64,000 nucleotides of DNA, taken from contig NC_079207.1 of the NCBI RefSeq assembly GCF_026745355.1, positions 35,999,430-36,063,429 on the forward strand, read 5' to 3'. The stretch comes from Beta vulgaris subsp. vulgaris. Taxonomy: Eukaryota; Streptophyta; Magnoliopsida; Caryophyllales; Amaranthaceae. A model generated the notes under the pieces. That model had not been told where the DNA came from. It made no database searches and saw nothing but the letters and a program-made list of their open reading frames with translations. A program made the translations under genes and the position numbers. Below, one piece after another: positions 35,066 to 47,951 of this stretch; the stretch's first letter is position 1, and each line of letters begins with the position of its first letter.

Positions 35066-35650
35066 GTAAGTTAACTTTGCTTAAAATTTTTGATAATACT
35101 TCTATTTCATTGTTTTCCACTTTATGAAAATTAATATTTCACCCTGTAATTTTCTTTTTAAATTGTGCTTTTGATTTCTTAAGACTAGAACATTCGTTTG
35201 TGTTTCTACCTTTTCTTTTTCACTTTTTCTTCTTTTTAGGTTTTTTAAATTGTGGTTTATTTGGTTGTGAATGCTAGCTTTTGGGTGGTATAATTAAATA
35301 AGTAATTATGTTTAGTTCTTTTTTGCCTTCATTTTGTTGTTAAAAAGGTTTGAGTTGTAATTATTCATTATTTGTATTTTCTCCATGAACATATTTTTCT
35401 ATGCTGTTCAGGTGGGAATTTTTATGGGATTATTTGGTTTGTTGAATACAACAAATTTGCTTTCTGTTTCTTTTTCTTGATTTCGAGTTCCGAAATTTGC
35501 ACTGTTTATTTGTGTGTGTTTACTGTTTACTGCATAATGGATGTTTTCTAGATATTATTGTGAATATTTGAATTTTCTTGAGAATGTGTAGGAAGTCTTA
35601 AAATGTTTTGACATTTATTGATGAGCTTTGTTTCTTTTTAGTTGGTGAAA

Positions 35651-38600
35651 ATGCCGGAAATTCAACTTGGTGCTCACACTTTGAGATCCCATGGTGTGCA
35701 AGTAGCTAGAATACATATGCATGATTGGTTAATTCTTTTCCTTCTAGTGGTGATTGATATTGCACTGAATGTTATCGAACCGTTTCACCGATTTGTGGGG
35801 AAAGGCATGATGGAAGATCTTAGGTATCCTTTGAAAGGCAATACCGTTCCTTTTTGGGCTGTCCCGGTATGTTGAGTTCTTTCATCTTTTATGGTGCATT
35901 ATTATGTTATATCTATTGTCACTGAGCAAAACTTCTGCAAACTAACAAATTATTTCCACTATCTTGTTTCTGTTCACAGTTTGTTGCAGTATTGTTGCCC
36001 TTCTGTGTCATTCTTATCTACTATTTCATTAGGAAGGATGTCTATGATTTTCATCAAGCAACTCTCGGTATGTATAATGTTTATGTTGTTTAGGGAGGAA
36101 TCTGATAAAAGATTTACTTGGTTCTTTAGCATTTACTAAACATCTTGTTCTGTTTTTTCTAGGTCTCCTCTTTTCTGTACTTATAACTTCTGTCATAACT
36201 GATGCAATTAAAGATGGAGTTGGTAGACCTCGTCCTGATTTCTTTTGGCGTTGTTTCCCTGATGGAAAAGATGTAGGTTTTCTAACTTCTTCAATAGTTG
36301 TAAGCTTCCATTTTTGTAGTTTATGGGCCATTGAGGAATTCGGGCTTCCTTTTCAAGTTTCATTGCTTTTATTATTTTCCAGGTCTATCATAATGTCACA
36401 GGAGATGTTCTGTGTACTGGTTTTAAAGCTGTCATCAAAGAAGGCCATAAAAGCTTTCCAAGTGGGCATACTTCATGTAAGTGACACACATTCTCTTTGT
36501 CATGTTATGCAACTAAAAAACATAACGACTCAGTAAATGTCCTGCCTAGGAAAATTCTGGATTGGGTGTTTGTGAAGCCATCCTCCTTATTTCGTAAAGT
36601 TCTTCAGAGAGGTTATTATCATGATATGCATTATAAATGTCTTTTGTGATTTAGGAAACTGTAAGTAAGTTACATCTTGACTGCATACCGTAATTTGCTG
36701 AAGGAGGAACCCTGTGGACCAGCAGAATATCTATGTCACCCCCATTTTGCACTTCCCAATTCTCGTTGAATTTGAACTCTATACTTTTTTTTGTTCAGTA
36801 TAATATTCATCTAGTCCTGAGATTTACCGCCTCAAGTTCTTATTGCATATAGCACTCGAGCTTCATCCTCAGTTCGGTTTAAATTGAATTTGTTTCAATT
36901 ATTGAATGTTTTACTTGCTGAAAAGATTGAAAGATTGCCTGACAATGTGTAGGGTCCTTTGCCGGTCTTAGTTTCCTAGCATGGTACTTGGCAGGGAAAA
37001 TAAGGTGTTTCGATCGAAGGGGCCATGTTGCAAAGCTTTGCATAATTTTTTCTCCGATACTTTTGGCTGCGATGGTGGGAGTTTCTCGTGTGGATGATTA
37101 CTGGCATCACTGGCAAGACGTCTTTGCTGGAGGTCTGATAGGTATGAAGTACTTTTTAATAATTTCGGAATTTTTTGCCGATAAACCATATTTCATCTTG
37201 AGTAGATCTTACTTTAATTTTTTTATGTGCTCCACAGGTCTGGTGATTGCTTCATTCTGTTACTTACAGTTCTTTCCACCACCATATGATACAGATGGTA
37301 ATGCCCTTTTGGTTTCTGGTTTTGTTTGTTTTTCCTTCTAACTATGAATTATGGTTCACCAACTTGAAATAGGGTTTGCCTATCTCAAATATCTGTCAAA
37401 GAGCGGATGATGATGGGTAGAAAGTAGAGACAACACAGTAATTTTTATTTAGAGCATTCTTTGTGAAATTAAATTTTCATCTAAAATAGTATTCCCTCTT
37501 CTTTTATTATTTTCCTCACCTGCCTTTGGCACGAAGATAAAATTAGTGGATAGAGAAAGAAAAGGTAAGAGAAAGTGTGAGGCTGGAGGATAGTATCAAT
37601 CTTGGCTGCATTACCGCATTGTAAAGTTTTTTGAGCTTATGACGACCGAGATATGAGGCCGCAGCCGCAAATTGTCCGCATTTTCCATAAAAATGGTTCT
37701 GCCACCATTATTTCGATCATGACAGCATCCTAGATTTAAAGTCATGGATTGGAGAGAGAAAGTAAAATGAAGTTTACTTGAAAGAGAAAGGGTGCAATTG
37801 ATATGGGACAACCAGTAAAGGTTAGTCTGCAAATTTTGTATGGGTCGGAGGAGTATATATCTGACTATATGTTACCTGATTGGGTCAATTTTGAGGTTTC
37901 CAGTTCAAGAAGCTGGCTTGTAAATTTGAAATATTTGGAGGAACTTGTTAGTTAGTCAATATATTAACTAGTCCAAATATGGTGGAGACTCATTAAGGTG
38001 GTGGAGCAAAGTTAGTTCTTATATAGTGTATATCTCATAGTCTCTTTTAGCTGGGTTGTAGCAGTTGAAAATTGAAATCATGGTTAGCAGAATGAGTAAG
38101 CAATTGATAGGGGTTTTCTTTGGGGGTTGGGAGAATGGGGTGGCATGGTTGTGGTGTAGAGTTCTATATTTAAAGGTTCAGTTTTCAGAGCTATCCAGGA
38201 TTTGCATCCTTGATGGGAGTTTGGCGACATGTTAACTAGATGAAATGATGATCAAAAGCATTAGAGCTTGAATTTCTACATATTCTGCAGTGATTGAGCT
38301 TTCACTGGTTAGTATACTCTCTAAGAGATACCTTGAACATGCTTTCTCACTTGACAATAGACTCAATCAGCTGGAAAGAAAGGAGGTCAAGGTATATGGA
38401 GACATATGGATAATAGAGCGCTCTTTGCCTCTATAGTCCTACTCGATTGAGGTTCTTGGGTGGCTGCTAAGTTCAAATCTGTTATGGAGGATTTATATTA
38501 AAGAAGAGCCTTTTTTGGTAAGACCCACACCTTGTTTTAATATTATTGTTCTGCAAAAGTATATGAAGTTATAACGCTAAGTATAAAGCTTGGGAATTAC

Positions 38601-41600
38601 CCAGATTGGTATAAAACAATGCAAGCTCTTGCCACATTAGTATAAGTAAAAATGTCTGTGACAAGTGTAAAATAATGCCATATGCTTCATATACAGTTAT
38701 ACACCTTTGTTTCCGTGTTAGATATTAAACACGACAGCACGTACTATCTATGTCTATTTTACCCAACTTTATCCAAATTTTCAGAAAATATACCTCGTTA
38801 TGTTTGTCTCTTTCCAACACTTCAGAGATCACAGCTACTCATATACTCTGCTTCACCAAAGCTCGAGAATTGAGATTATCTGTACTCAAACGACTCTCTT
38901 GTAACGGTGCAGGGTTGCGAGATGCCTGGAGGTGGTGGTGGTGCGGATGGAAGGAGTGGCATGGGTAGGGAATGAACTTGGAGGGGACATGGTGTAATGG
39001 ACATGTGAAGTTTTGTTTTGGTTGGAGTTGGGAAGTCGTGAATTTTTCTGGTTGTGGGTTGTGCTTCATGTGGAATTTTGGCATTAATATGTCGAATTCA
39101 AAAACTTTTGTGGATTTTAGATGGTAGAAACTAGCTTCAAACTTTTAGTCAAAAATGCGTAATGCAGGTAATGGATTTCCAAAACCGTAGAGTGTGTTGA
39201 ATGAAGTGTAGAAGAGGGGTTCAGAAGAGAGGGGCAGAGACAATTAAAATCTGGGGGCTTGTGAGTTGGTAGGAAGAGAATGAAGGAGAGCCCAAAAAAT
39301 AATAAAAACCACACGGAAAAGGTAGAAAGAAATAAGAAATAAAAAGGTTCTACAGTCTAATTGCAAAAAGAATTGGAACAAAGAGGACAATGAACATGTA
39401 TGTGTAAATGCACCATTTTAGAAACTCCAACCAAAAATTTAGGTTTATGCGACTCCTGTTTCAATATTTATGTCAAATTTGTTGTCAATGGTTTACTTTG
39501 ATTATACCAGTCTGGTTAGTTGGCCCATAAAGCTTGTTTATAATACCTTTCACCCCCTTGGTTGAAGATGCTTGATAATTTTTAGAGGGAAATATCTTAT
39601 AATTGCTTTTTTAGAATATAGTTATATTTAGCAAGTGATTATTTGGAGGATATTATTGTTATTTTGGAGTTGTTGGGTGCTTTTAGCATGGATGAAGCTT
39701 TTGACTTGTCAAGAATCAAAATCTCCTCAAGAGTGTTGTGTAGTTGCAGGCTTGAAACTGAAGCATGTCATTTAGAGCTACAATTCGCTTCCTTTTAGGC
39801 GGGATAAAACTATGTGAGAGGGCAAATTTTGTTATTCTTAGCCTTGTTTTGAATCGGCTACTGCTCACAGTACCAATACTATTATATGGCGATATTCAAC
39901 ACTTTGCTCGCGTAGCTTGTGTCATGAATCTTTAATCGAATGATATCCTCAATCTAAAGTGTCTTCTCTATACTCCTCAAAAATGATCTTCACACTTGTG
40001 ATGGGAATGGAAACTTAGAATATTGTTAAATGTGAATGATAATTCGGGTGCAGGGTAGAAAGAAAAAAGTAAAGAGAAAGAGGTTGGAAAAGAGAAAAGA
40101 TTGATGGGGTGGATAGAGAAATGGGAAAACCAAGTGTGAATTGGTAATTTAATTTCATTTTGGGACACCCCGTAATGGAAAGTGTGAATTTCATTCTGAG
40201 ATGGAGTAACCCAAATGTAGTTTCGAACAGAAGAATGTAATTATTTCCTGCCCACTAACTCCCCCTTAAACATCTTTTGGTTTCTCTTTTTCTTTAACCT
40301 TTTGGTAATCAATAATATTCCAACATGAATATAACCTTTTTAGAAGTGTCGATACTAATAGATCATCATAGGAAATCTTCCCTATTAATTGCGTCAATGA
40401 AGAAACAGTGCACCTTATTGGAAGAATTTCCACGCTTATCATATGCAAAGGAAGATATGTAGAGCCACTTAACAACAAAATCAGAAATATAGTCGATCCC
40501 TACAGCCATAAAGATTATCGCTTAGATGCATATTACTTCTTACTTACCACTGAGGACAAATATCTGCAAATAATTATCTGCTTCTATGGGGCTGAAATGC
40601 TGCAGCATACAGCCAATACTTTTCTCATTACCCTGCTATCCACATTTGCTAGTGAACTTTGGAATGATTTTGCTGTTGCTGTGAATTCTGCTGAGATTGC
40701 TTAAATGGCATGTCTTAAGCAGACTTTAGCAATAGCTGACACTGAATTTCTTTTGACAGCTCTGGAAATTGACACGAACTCCTCATGCCATCCTATAAAA
40801 ATTCTACGGACTGCAACTATCTTTGCAACATTTGTTTACTCTATGATCTGGCAAAGAACATGTGATCGACTGTTTCTCAAATCTCACTCAATCAGGATCT
40901 ATATAAAGGATACATTGATCCCATTTTTATTTAGGCATCCATATGTACTTCTATTTAATCCCTCCTCAGAACCTAGATAAATAAAGCAAATCAACCATCA
41001 CCATACTTTAGCCATTGCAGCCTTGACTTTGAAGAGACCTTTATCGTCATATTTCCTCTTTTCGGACGTTCCAAATTGATTGTTTACATGCTTATTGTTA
41101 GTGCAATTAGTGTGCAACTCCAAAAAAATTATATTGGTGTATTATCAGCGCTCCTTATAGGTGTGTTTTGTCAAATAAGACACTAAGGGTGTGTTCTCTT
41201 CTCTCTAAAGAAATGTTTAGGAAAAGTAAGTTCGGATAAAAACCAATAAGTTTAGATAAATTCGGTTCAGCAAAATCCAGGTGAAGAAAACTATCTCAAT
41301 GGTGGACTGAAGGGAGTATGTTTCGATTTGTGTTCTTCAGTGAAGTAAATCTTGCTGTGCTATTATAAATAGTTCCTCCATCCTGACCTTACTTGCTCAT
41401 CGGCACTTTGGGACCGCCCAGGATTTGGATAGCTGGATAGCTTCTTGTACACTGTGGAGCCTCTTTATTATGGCACCTGGTTAACCTTGATCACATTTAG
41501 CCGTGCTTGATAAAATTCTAGTATATAGTATATTTTCAGTCCTTTATATACTCTGGTCTAATGTGCTGTTGTCTGTTGATGGATGGTTGGGCATCCCATT

Positions 41601-43048
41601 CGTTTGTGTAGTAGAAGAGTTTTGTTCTGTTGTTGGTCTTTTGAGTTTGGTATTACCTTTGACTCCATGGGAACCGTCTATTGATGGAGTTTGCCCCAAA
41701 ATATTGGTGCTGCAGTGGAGCAGTGCACTAGAGCTAGAGTATGATTTTCACATTTTGACCTGGAGCTCACAGGCTCAAGTTGAGGAAATGTCTGTCAATG
41801 TGAATGTAACAGAGACACTACCTTTGTTGCACTCTTTTACCTTTCTATATCTAAACATGACAAGAGCTTTGTGTCCTGGGATGCGCTTTAGAAAAGTGTT
41901 TCATCCTTGTAATAGCGTGTACCACAGGGGAAATTTGCTTAGACAATTACGCTTGTATATGAACGGAAGGCCTGTCTAGCGAGGGGATCAAATAGTTATA
42001 GGCCAGACAACTTAAAATATTAAAGAAAAATTACTGCTGTAGTGTTCTTTCCCGAGTAGAATGACTGGAAGTAATGTGCCTGATGAGCTTTAATTCCAAC
42101 GTAGGTTCTCGACAGAAAGTGTCTGCTCATTAGATTACCCTAAATAAGATTTTGCCTTTACCCTAAAGGCTAAATGAGACCTTTGGTTCAGTTAATGAGC
42201 TTGATGTCTTGATGGGTAATTACTGGAAACACCTTAATTGCATCACTGGCTTTGTTTAGTGAGATATGTATATTACTTGTACTGTTTATAACTTCAACCT
42301 TTTGTTGGCTGGTCTGCCAGTACTATTGGAGAGACAGGATGAACTCAGAAACAATGTTGATAAAGCTTCATAAGTATTAGGACATTTTTACAATAAGGGA
42401 AACAAATTAGAACTATAACATTAAGGTAAGGGTTATGAGAGGAATCCAAACTTTCATTACTTTTTAGTGTTTGGATTCTATTGGTTCAATATAAATATTT
42501 GAGACATTGTTCTGATTACATTCTAGTGGATTCCCCTTGTCCGAAGCGTGGCCTGAAGATTTTATTCATCACTCCATTATTACTATAATTGTTTTTGCAA
42601 TAGCCTAGGCATCTCTTTATGGAAAAGGCGGAACTACCAGTAAAAAAGCATGACATTGATGAGATTTCCTCTTCTACATTTGATGTTGCCCTCGGTACTT
42701 CTTTGTTCGCTTTTGAGTTCTGAAGCTTCAACAATAGACAATCTCATTTCTTCCTGGATCATAAGTTATAGTTCTTATGGTCTTGTTTTGGCTGTCGCTG
42801 TAATTAGAAATTGTAGTTGAATAATACTTCTTTTACTTCTCATGCTGACAGGTTGGGGACCGCATTCGTATTTCCACATGCTGGAAGAATCAAGAAATGG
42901 TGTACAGCGTCCAAGTACCCAAATTGATGCTCTTGGTGTTCGTCCTACAGAATTGGAAAGCGTACATGTAGAACCCCAGCATGGTTCAAATACACCAGAA
43001 TTTGGTTATTTACGGAGAGATGACAGGGAAGGTGGTATGAGTCAGTGA
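35651..43048 (+). CDS. LPP2: Lipid phosphate phosphatase (PAP2 superfamily), LPP2-like, seven coding exons
   Basis: Coding exons are 35651-35866, 35980-36067, 36163-36272, 36383-36476, 36953-37141, 37238-37297 and 42852-43048: 954 nt, 317 residues, all introns GT-AG and phases consistent. The enzyme removes phosphate from phosphatidic acid and related lipid phosphates at membranes. All three PAP2 motifs are intact: K118-x6-RP (KDGVGRPRP), PSGH at 164-167 with the catalytic His, and SR-x5-H at 214-221 (SRVDDYWH). Hydrophobic segments around residues 25-42, 73-90, 103-114, 199-213 and 231-243 fit a six-span membrane protein. The N-terminus ([16 protein letters not shown]) closely resembles Arabidopsis LPP2, a ~290-residue enzyme linked there to abscisic acid signalling. 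The tail is somewhat longer here. LPP1 or LPP3 orthology is not fully excluded. Confidence 0.95.
37490..37853. mobile_element. Decayed Stowaway-like MITE in the last LPP2 intron
   Basis: TATTCCCTC at the left and GGGTCGGAGGAGTA at the right are inverted and flanked by TA. The interior is purine-rich (GATAGAGAAAGAAAAGG). The match is imperfect. Confidence 0.4.
39973..40206. mobile_element. Stowaway-like MITE in the last LPP2 intron (234 bp)
   Basis: Left CTCCTCAAAAATGATCTTCA and the complement of the right end (CTCCATCTCAGAATGAAATT) are related inverted termini with TA on both sides. The shared CACACTT continues inward. Confidence 0.55.
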
Positions 43049-43463
43049 CCCCCATTTTTGTATAGTGTGTGTAAATCAGTAGATGAGTTGGCTTCCTTGT
43101 TGAAGTACTGAGACTATTCTTGGCTGTAATTAGGTTAATATTAGTAGTAAGTTCATTTAGTGTCTAACGTAGATACTTCATTTCTGCCTTGGACGTCAAA
43201 GAAGATCTTAATTGAAAGATGATTGAATATGTTATGGTGTTATTTTTTATTCCATTTTGTTTATCATGTGGACTACTGGCTAAATGTTTTTTTTAAGGTG
43301 ATTCAGATGAGTATGGTTCTAGTATTATCGATATCTTGACTTTTCCCTCAAAAAGAAAAAAAGTACCTATACCTTGTAGTTAAAACAAACATTCCCCTGG
43401 TGCATGGTCTCTCTTAAATTCGTGAAATGCATGACTCAACACGGCTATATGAAAAATAGAAGG
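43049..43463 (+). other. 3' untranslated region and downstream flank of the LPP2-like gene
   Basis: T-rich DNA after the TGA, with several near-upstream-element-like AT stretches but no canonical AATAAA that I could assign. The solo LTR begins about 415 nt after the stop codon. Confidence 0.4.
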
Positions 43464-44053
43464 TGTTGGGGTTATGAGCGCAAGTGGAAGTAAATTTAGA
43501 GATTGAGAAGAATTAGGATAAAAGATGGACAAGAAAATAGAAATAAATAATACACAATTTAACGTGGGAAAAATCTTCAAATGAGGTAAACAACCCACCA
43601 ACGACGAGCACTTATTATTGAATATATGAAAAAGGGTACGAGAGTACAACCCCGAAGGTTAAAAAGATAATGGTATGACTCTCTGAATTATATTGGATCT
43701 AATTCTCAAAGAGAGCATATAAACTCACTAATGAGCTATAAATTGCATTCTCTCTATGAGCTTATAGTATGTGTTTGATGTGTATTTTTTGTGTGTGGTA
43801 CTCTTGGTACACTTGGTACCCTTGGTACAAATGTAAGTCTATGCTAAGTGGGAAATTTATAGTACAAGCAAGCTTGGAGGCCAAGCATATTAGTACAAGC
43901 CTTGGAGCCCAAGGATATCATGATCCTTCGAGGCCAAGGATAATCTTTCAAAGACTTGGAGGCCAAGTATATGGTATGTGTGAACACAATTTGAGGCTTA
44001 CAAAGCAAGCTTGAATTGATTAATTTGGGATTTGTGACACAAGAAACCCAACA
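43464..44053 (+). mobile_element. Solo LTR (590 bp) with GAAGG target duplication
   Basis: It begins TGTTGGGGTTATGAGC and ends GAAACCCAACA, with TGTTGGG and CCCAACA as inverted ends. GAAGG flanks both sides (43459-43463, 44054-44058). A TATAAACTC box lies at about 43718, and short GGTAC and GGAGGCCAAG repeats follow. No internal region is present, so it is the product of LTR-LTR recombination. Size suggests Ty1/copia, not proven; orientation is inferred from the TATA position. Confidence 0.85.
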
Positions 44054-44058
44054 GAAGG

Positions 44059-44442
44059 TATATATGTTGTTATTCCCTACATATTGATGTTTATAAAAAA
44101 AACTTTTTTTTACATCAGATTTAGTACGGGTGTATTATATGCATTTTTGGGACACAAAGGTATGGTGGTAACTTAATTAAATAAGAAAAAAAAATTCACC
44201 TAGTCTCTTTATATAATTATACTTTATTGTCCTTTTTATCAATTATATTTTGCCTACCAGTTTCCTTCCTTCTTTTCTCTTAGTTTTCCCTAGAAGCTCC
44301 AATAGTAAAGTTCTGCTCGTCCATAAAAACTTTAGGAATCAATAATTTTGTTATCTTGGAGACTTGAAGAATACCACGCCTTAGCAACACAAAATTATGA
44401 GTACAAATTAAGTAAACTAAATTAGATTTTCATTAAAACTTA
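44059..44442. other. Intergenic AT-rich spacer
   Basis: No gene and no recognised element between the solo LTR and the Tourist-like end. Confidence 0.5.
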
Positions 44443-44499
44443 GGCTATGTTCTTTTAAACTGAATTAATGGAAATTTAGTTCAATTCAGTTCAATTCAG
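44443..44499. mobile_element. Tourist-like end D, interrupted by the LINE
   Basis: TTA then GGCTATGTTCTTTT matches the Tourist-like termini near 30487, followed by TTCAATTCAGTTCAATTCAG, the complement of the family's core repeat. The LINE is inserted directly after it and the far end is not recognisable beyond 49203. Confidence 0.5.
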
Positions 44500-44831
44500 T
44501 TTACAACCTTTATTTTTTATGTTTTTTGGTAATTAGAGAATATTATTACCAAAGAGAGAAACGATTAAATCCAACCATACAAACAGTTCAAACAACAAAC
44601 AAAAGGAGCAGACTACAGAATATAGCTACTCATTTTCTTTACTCCTATACATCTCTGAAACATCAAAATTTGAGCTTGTCTAACAATGTCATCCACTTGA
44701 ACAATCATGTTATGAAATCGCTTGTAGTTTCTTGCCTTCCATATGAGATAGATTGAGATAGAGAATCCCATTCTATAGAACATATGTCTTGGTCTGCTTC
44801 CTTGAATTTCTCTTCTCTGTAACTCAGCTAG

Positions 44832-47800
44832 TCAAGCTTCTGGTTGTCTATTATAACCCATCCATTGAAGCATTTTCCCCCAAACTTCAGCAGCAAATCT
44901 ACATTGAAACAGAAGATGATCTTGTGTTTCTTCTGCTTCATTGCATAAACTACACATAGAATCACATAGCACTCCTATTTTCTGTAATTTGTCACAAGTT
45001 GCAAGCCTACCAAGGATGGCCAACCAGGTGATAAAATTACATTTTGGAGGTGATGGGTTGTTGCATATTACTCGCTTCCAAGTAACTTTATCATTCGAAC
45101 CCAATAGGAGATTATATATGCTTCTGATTGAGTAAGTGTCTTTGTATAGCATATCATGACCTCCAGCTTGTGAAACCACTGAATTGCTCCCAGTATCTTC
45201 CTAACAAGCCAAGAAGCTTGTTGAGGTAAATCTAAGCTTGCTAGGTTTCTTTGTTTAATATAAAATTCATGAATCCATTTGACCCACAATTTCTCTTTCT
45301 TCTTAGCTATGTTCCAGAGTAATCTGCAAATTGCAGCTTGATTCCATAACTTAATACACGTGAGATTCCAACCACCAGCAGACTTGGGTAAACACAACTT
45401 ATCCCAAGCAACAAGGGCTCTCTTAGAAGCATTTGACTTTCCAGTCCAGAGAAAAGTTCTACAGGCAGCTTGAATTAGCTTAATAACCTTTTGAGTTAAA
45501 ATAAATACCTGACACCAGTAAGCTTGAACCCCCATAAGCACAGACTTTATCAACTGAAGCCTACCAGCATAAGAGAGCATTATTTTAGCAGACCAACACT
45601 CTACCTTCTGTAAGATTTTTCTGATAAGAGGTTGACACTGCATAACTGAAAGTTTTTTGGTAGAAAGGGGCAGCCCAAGGTATCTGAAAGGGAAATCCCC
45701 TCTACTCCTACCAGTCTTCTCCATAATCTCCTCCTGAATCTCCATAGAAACACCCCCAAAATAAATTGAACTTTTAGCTAAATTAGCTTTCAGTCCGGAA
45801 ACTTCACAAAAGTGAGTGAAACTCTCATTCATTTGCACAACTGATTGTGTATCTCCCCTGGTAAAAAGTAACAAATCATCGGCAAAGCAAACATGTGTCA
45901 AATTGAACTTTTTACACCTATGGTGAAACTTGAACCTCTTGTTATCTTTTAACCCTTGCAAGGTTCTATTAAGATACTCCATACTAATAACGAAAAGATA
46001 AGGAGAGATGGGATCTCCTTGTCTTAGTCCTTTCTTCCCCTCCAAAAGCATAGTGAGACTACCATTTATACTGAATGAATATGAGATAGTAGATAAGCAA
46101 GCCATAATCCAGGTAACAAACTGATGTGGGATCCCAGCTCAAGCATTAAGTATTTTATGAAAGGCCATTCCACAGAGTCATACACCTTTTGGAGATCAAT
46201 TTTCACCATACATCTTGGTGAAACATGTATTCTATCATAACCCTTGATAAGTTCATGACTCAAGATAATATTATCAAATATTACCCTTCCTTTAACAAAT
46301 GCAGCTTGACTCTCTCCCACCACATAACTCAAAATATTATGCATTCTATTCGTCAAAGCCTTGAAAATAATCTTGTATAGAACACTACAACATGCAATTG
46401 GCCGAAAATTCTTGATATCACAAGCATTTTCAACTTTAGGCAACAAAGTTACATACGTACAGTTGATTGCCTTAGGGAGAAAACTGGTTGTTTGGAATTC
46501 TCTAATAGCATTAACAATGTCATTATTAATGATAGGCCAAGCATGCTTAAAAAATGAACATTGAAGCCATCTATGCCAGGAGCTTTAAAAGAATCCATAC
46601 CAAACAAGGCATCATGTATCTCCTGAGTAGTGAAAGGGGTACACAAGGCATATTGTTGATCAGCATTGAGAGTAGGGCCTCTTTTGACAATGTTCCTATC
46701 CACCATAGGTAATTCTGGAGCAGCACTTCCCATAAGTTGCCCATAAAAGTGTTTAACCTCTTCACTAATTGCCTCCTGGCTCTGGCATTTACTCCCATCT
46801 TCTCTGTTAAGCACTTTAATTGCGTTCTGGGCTCTTCGTATTTTGGAATAAGCATGGAAATATTTTGTGTTAGCATCTCCAAGCTTAATCCAATCAGCTC
46901 TAGACTTTTGATGCTAAATCTTCTCCTCAATTACACTCCATTTCTCAAGATCAAGAAGTAACTCTCGTTCAACATCAATCAAATCTTTGTTGTTGTTGTC
47001 ATACACCAGTAGCTGTTGATGATTTTGTAGCTTTTGCCTGGCATTTTCCACTTTAACATGGGTGTTTTGAAAATATTGCATATTAAGAGCTTTAAGAGGG
47101 ACTTTTAAAGCCTTCAGTTTATACCATATATTCAACAACAAGTTGTTATGAAACTTGCCCCGCCAACCATCAAGAATAATGTCCTTAAACTTGTCATGAT
47201 CAGTAAGGACATTTAAGAATCTGAAAGGAGCATGTCGATGAATAGTGGCCTGAACTTCAATCATTAATGGACAGTGGTCAGATACACCTTTCTCCATCAC
47301 CTCCACAATTACATCAGCATGTTGGTTACACCATTCTAGATTACCCAAGAACCTATCAATTCTTGAAGATATTCTAGATTCTGCATCTTGGTTATTACAC
47401 CATGTGTAATAGCTACCAATTGTTCGAAGGACAAACAATTGGTTATTTTTGAGACAATCTTTGAAATCATTGATTTCAGACTCAGTGACAGTATGCCCCT
47501 GTTGTCTATCCTCCAGCAACAGAACAGAGTTAAAATCTCCTCCAATCACTATAGGTCCTTGTACCATGCAAACATTTGAAAGGAATTTCCATAATTCTCT
47601 TCTTTGCTCAATTGTATTATACCCATACACTGCAACAAAGGTAAACTGAGCTCATGTTGTTTTGTTTACCACTTGACAACATATTCCCTGAGCACACGTC
47701 ATCAAAATGTCCACATCCACTACTTGAGCATTCCAACTTACCCATATTCTGCCATTTGTAGCCTGAGAATAATTATGCATTACAGGCCAACCCTTGAATA

Positions 47801-47951
47801 TTTTTTGAGAAACTTTGTGGAATTGTTCCTGCTTCACCCTAGTTTCCAGTATGGCACACAAATCACATTTATTCTTCTGAAGAAAGGTTTGCACCTCCTT
47901 CTATTTGAAGGACTTATTACAGCCCCTCACATTCCAAGCTATGAGCTTCAT
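44832..47951 (-). pseudogene. LINE ORF2: endonuclease, reverse transcriptase and zinc-binding domain, broken
   Basis: The start at 47951 reads MKLIAWNVRGCNKSFK, the usual opening of plant LINE apurinic-type endonucleases. The endonuclease continues with VIGGDFNSVL, RIDRFLGN and GVSDHCPL. Reverse transcriptase follows with FRPIACCSVLYKII, KGLRQGDPISPYLF and the catalytic FADDLLLF. The C-terminus (WKRVICNNPSPPKCNFITWL, CNEAEETQDHLLFQC) is the reverse-transcriptase zinc-binding domain. Damage consists of in-frame stops after FK at the start, at about 47649 and at about 46914, and frameshifts at about 46560, 46140 and 45130. All key motifs survive, so the copy is fairly young. Confidence 0.9.

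Larger units (their letters stand above)
37298..42851 (+). other. Final intron of the LPP2-like gene (5554 bp)
   Basis: The donor is G|GTAATGCC and the acceptor GCTGACAG|G, joining GAT-G to GT-TGG (Asp-Gly-Trp), a well conserved junction. The other five coding introns are 95-476 nt. It contains at least two decayed MITEs. Open frames inside it (for example 40408-40704, 40705-40980 and 41503-41979) match nothing I know and lack supporting features, so they are treated as intronic. Confidence 0.85.

Noticed and set aside
41190..41300. Another Tourist-like element starting GGGTGTGTTCTCTT at about 41190
   Set aside because: Only one terminus is recognisable and no TTA-flanked partner was found.
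40408..41979. Three open frames (98, 91 and 158 codons) as a gene nested in the LPP2 intron
   Set aside because: No domain, no related frames, no splice or promoter evidence; ordinary chance frames in intronic DNA. Transcript data could overturn this.
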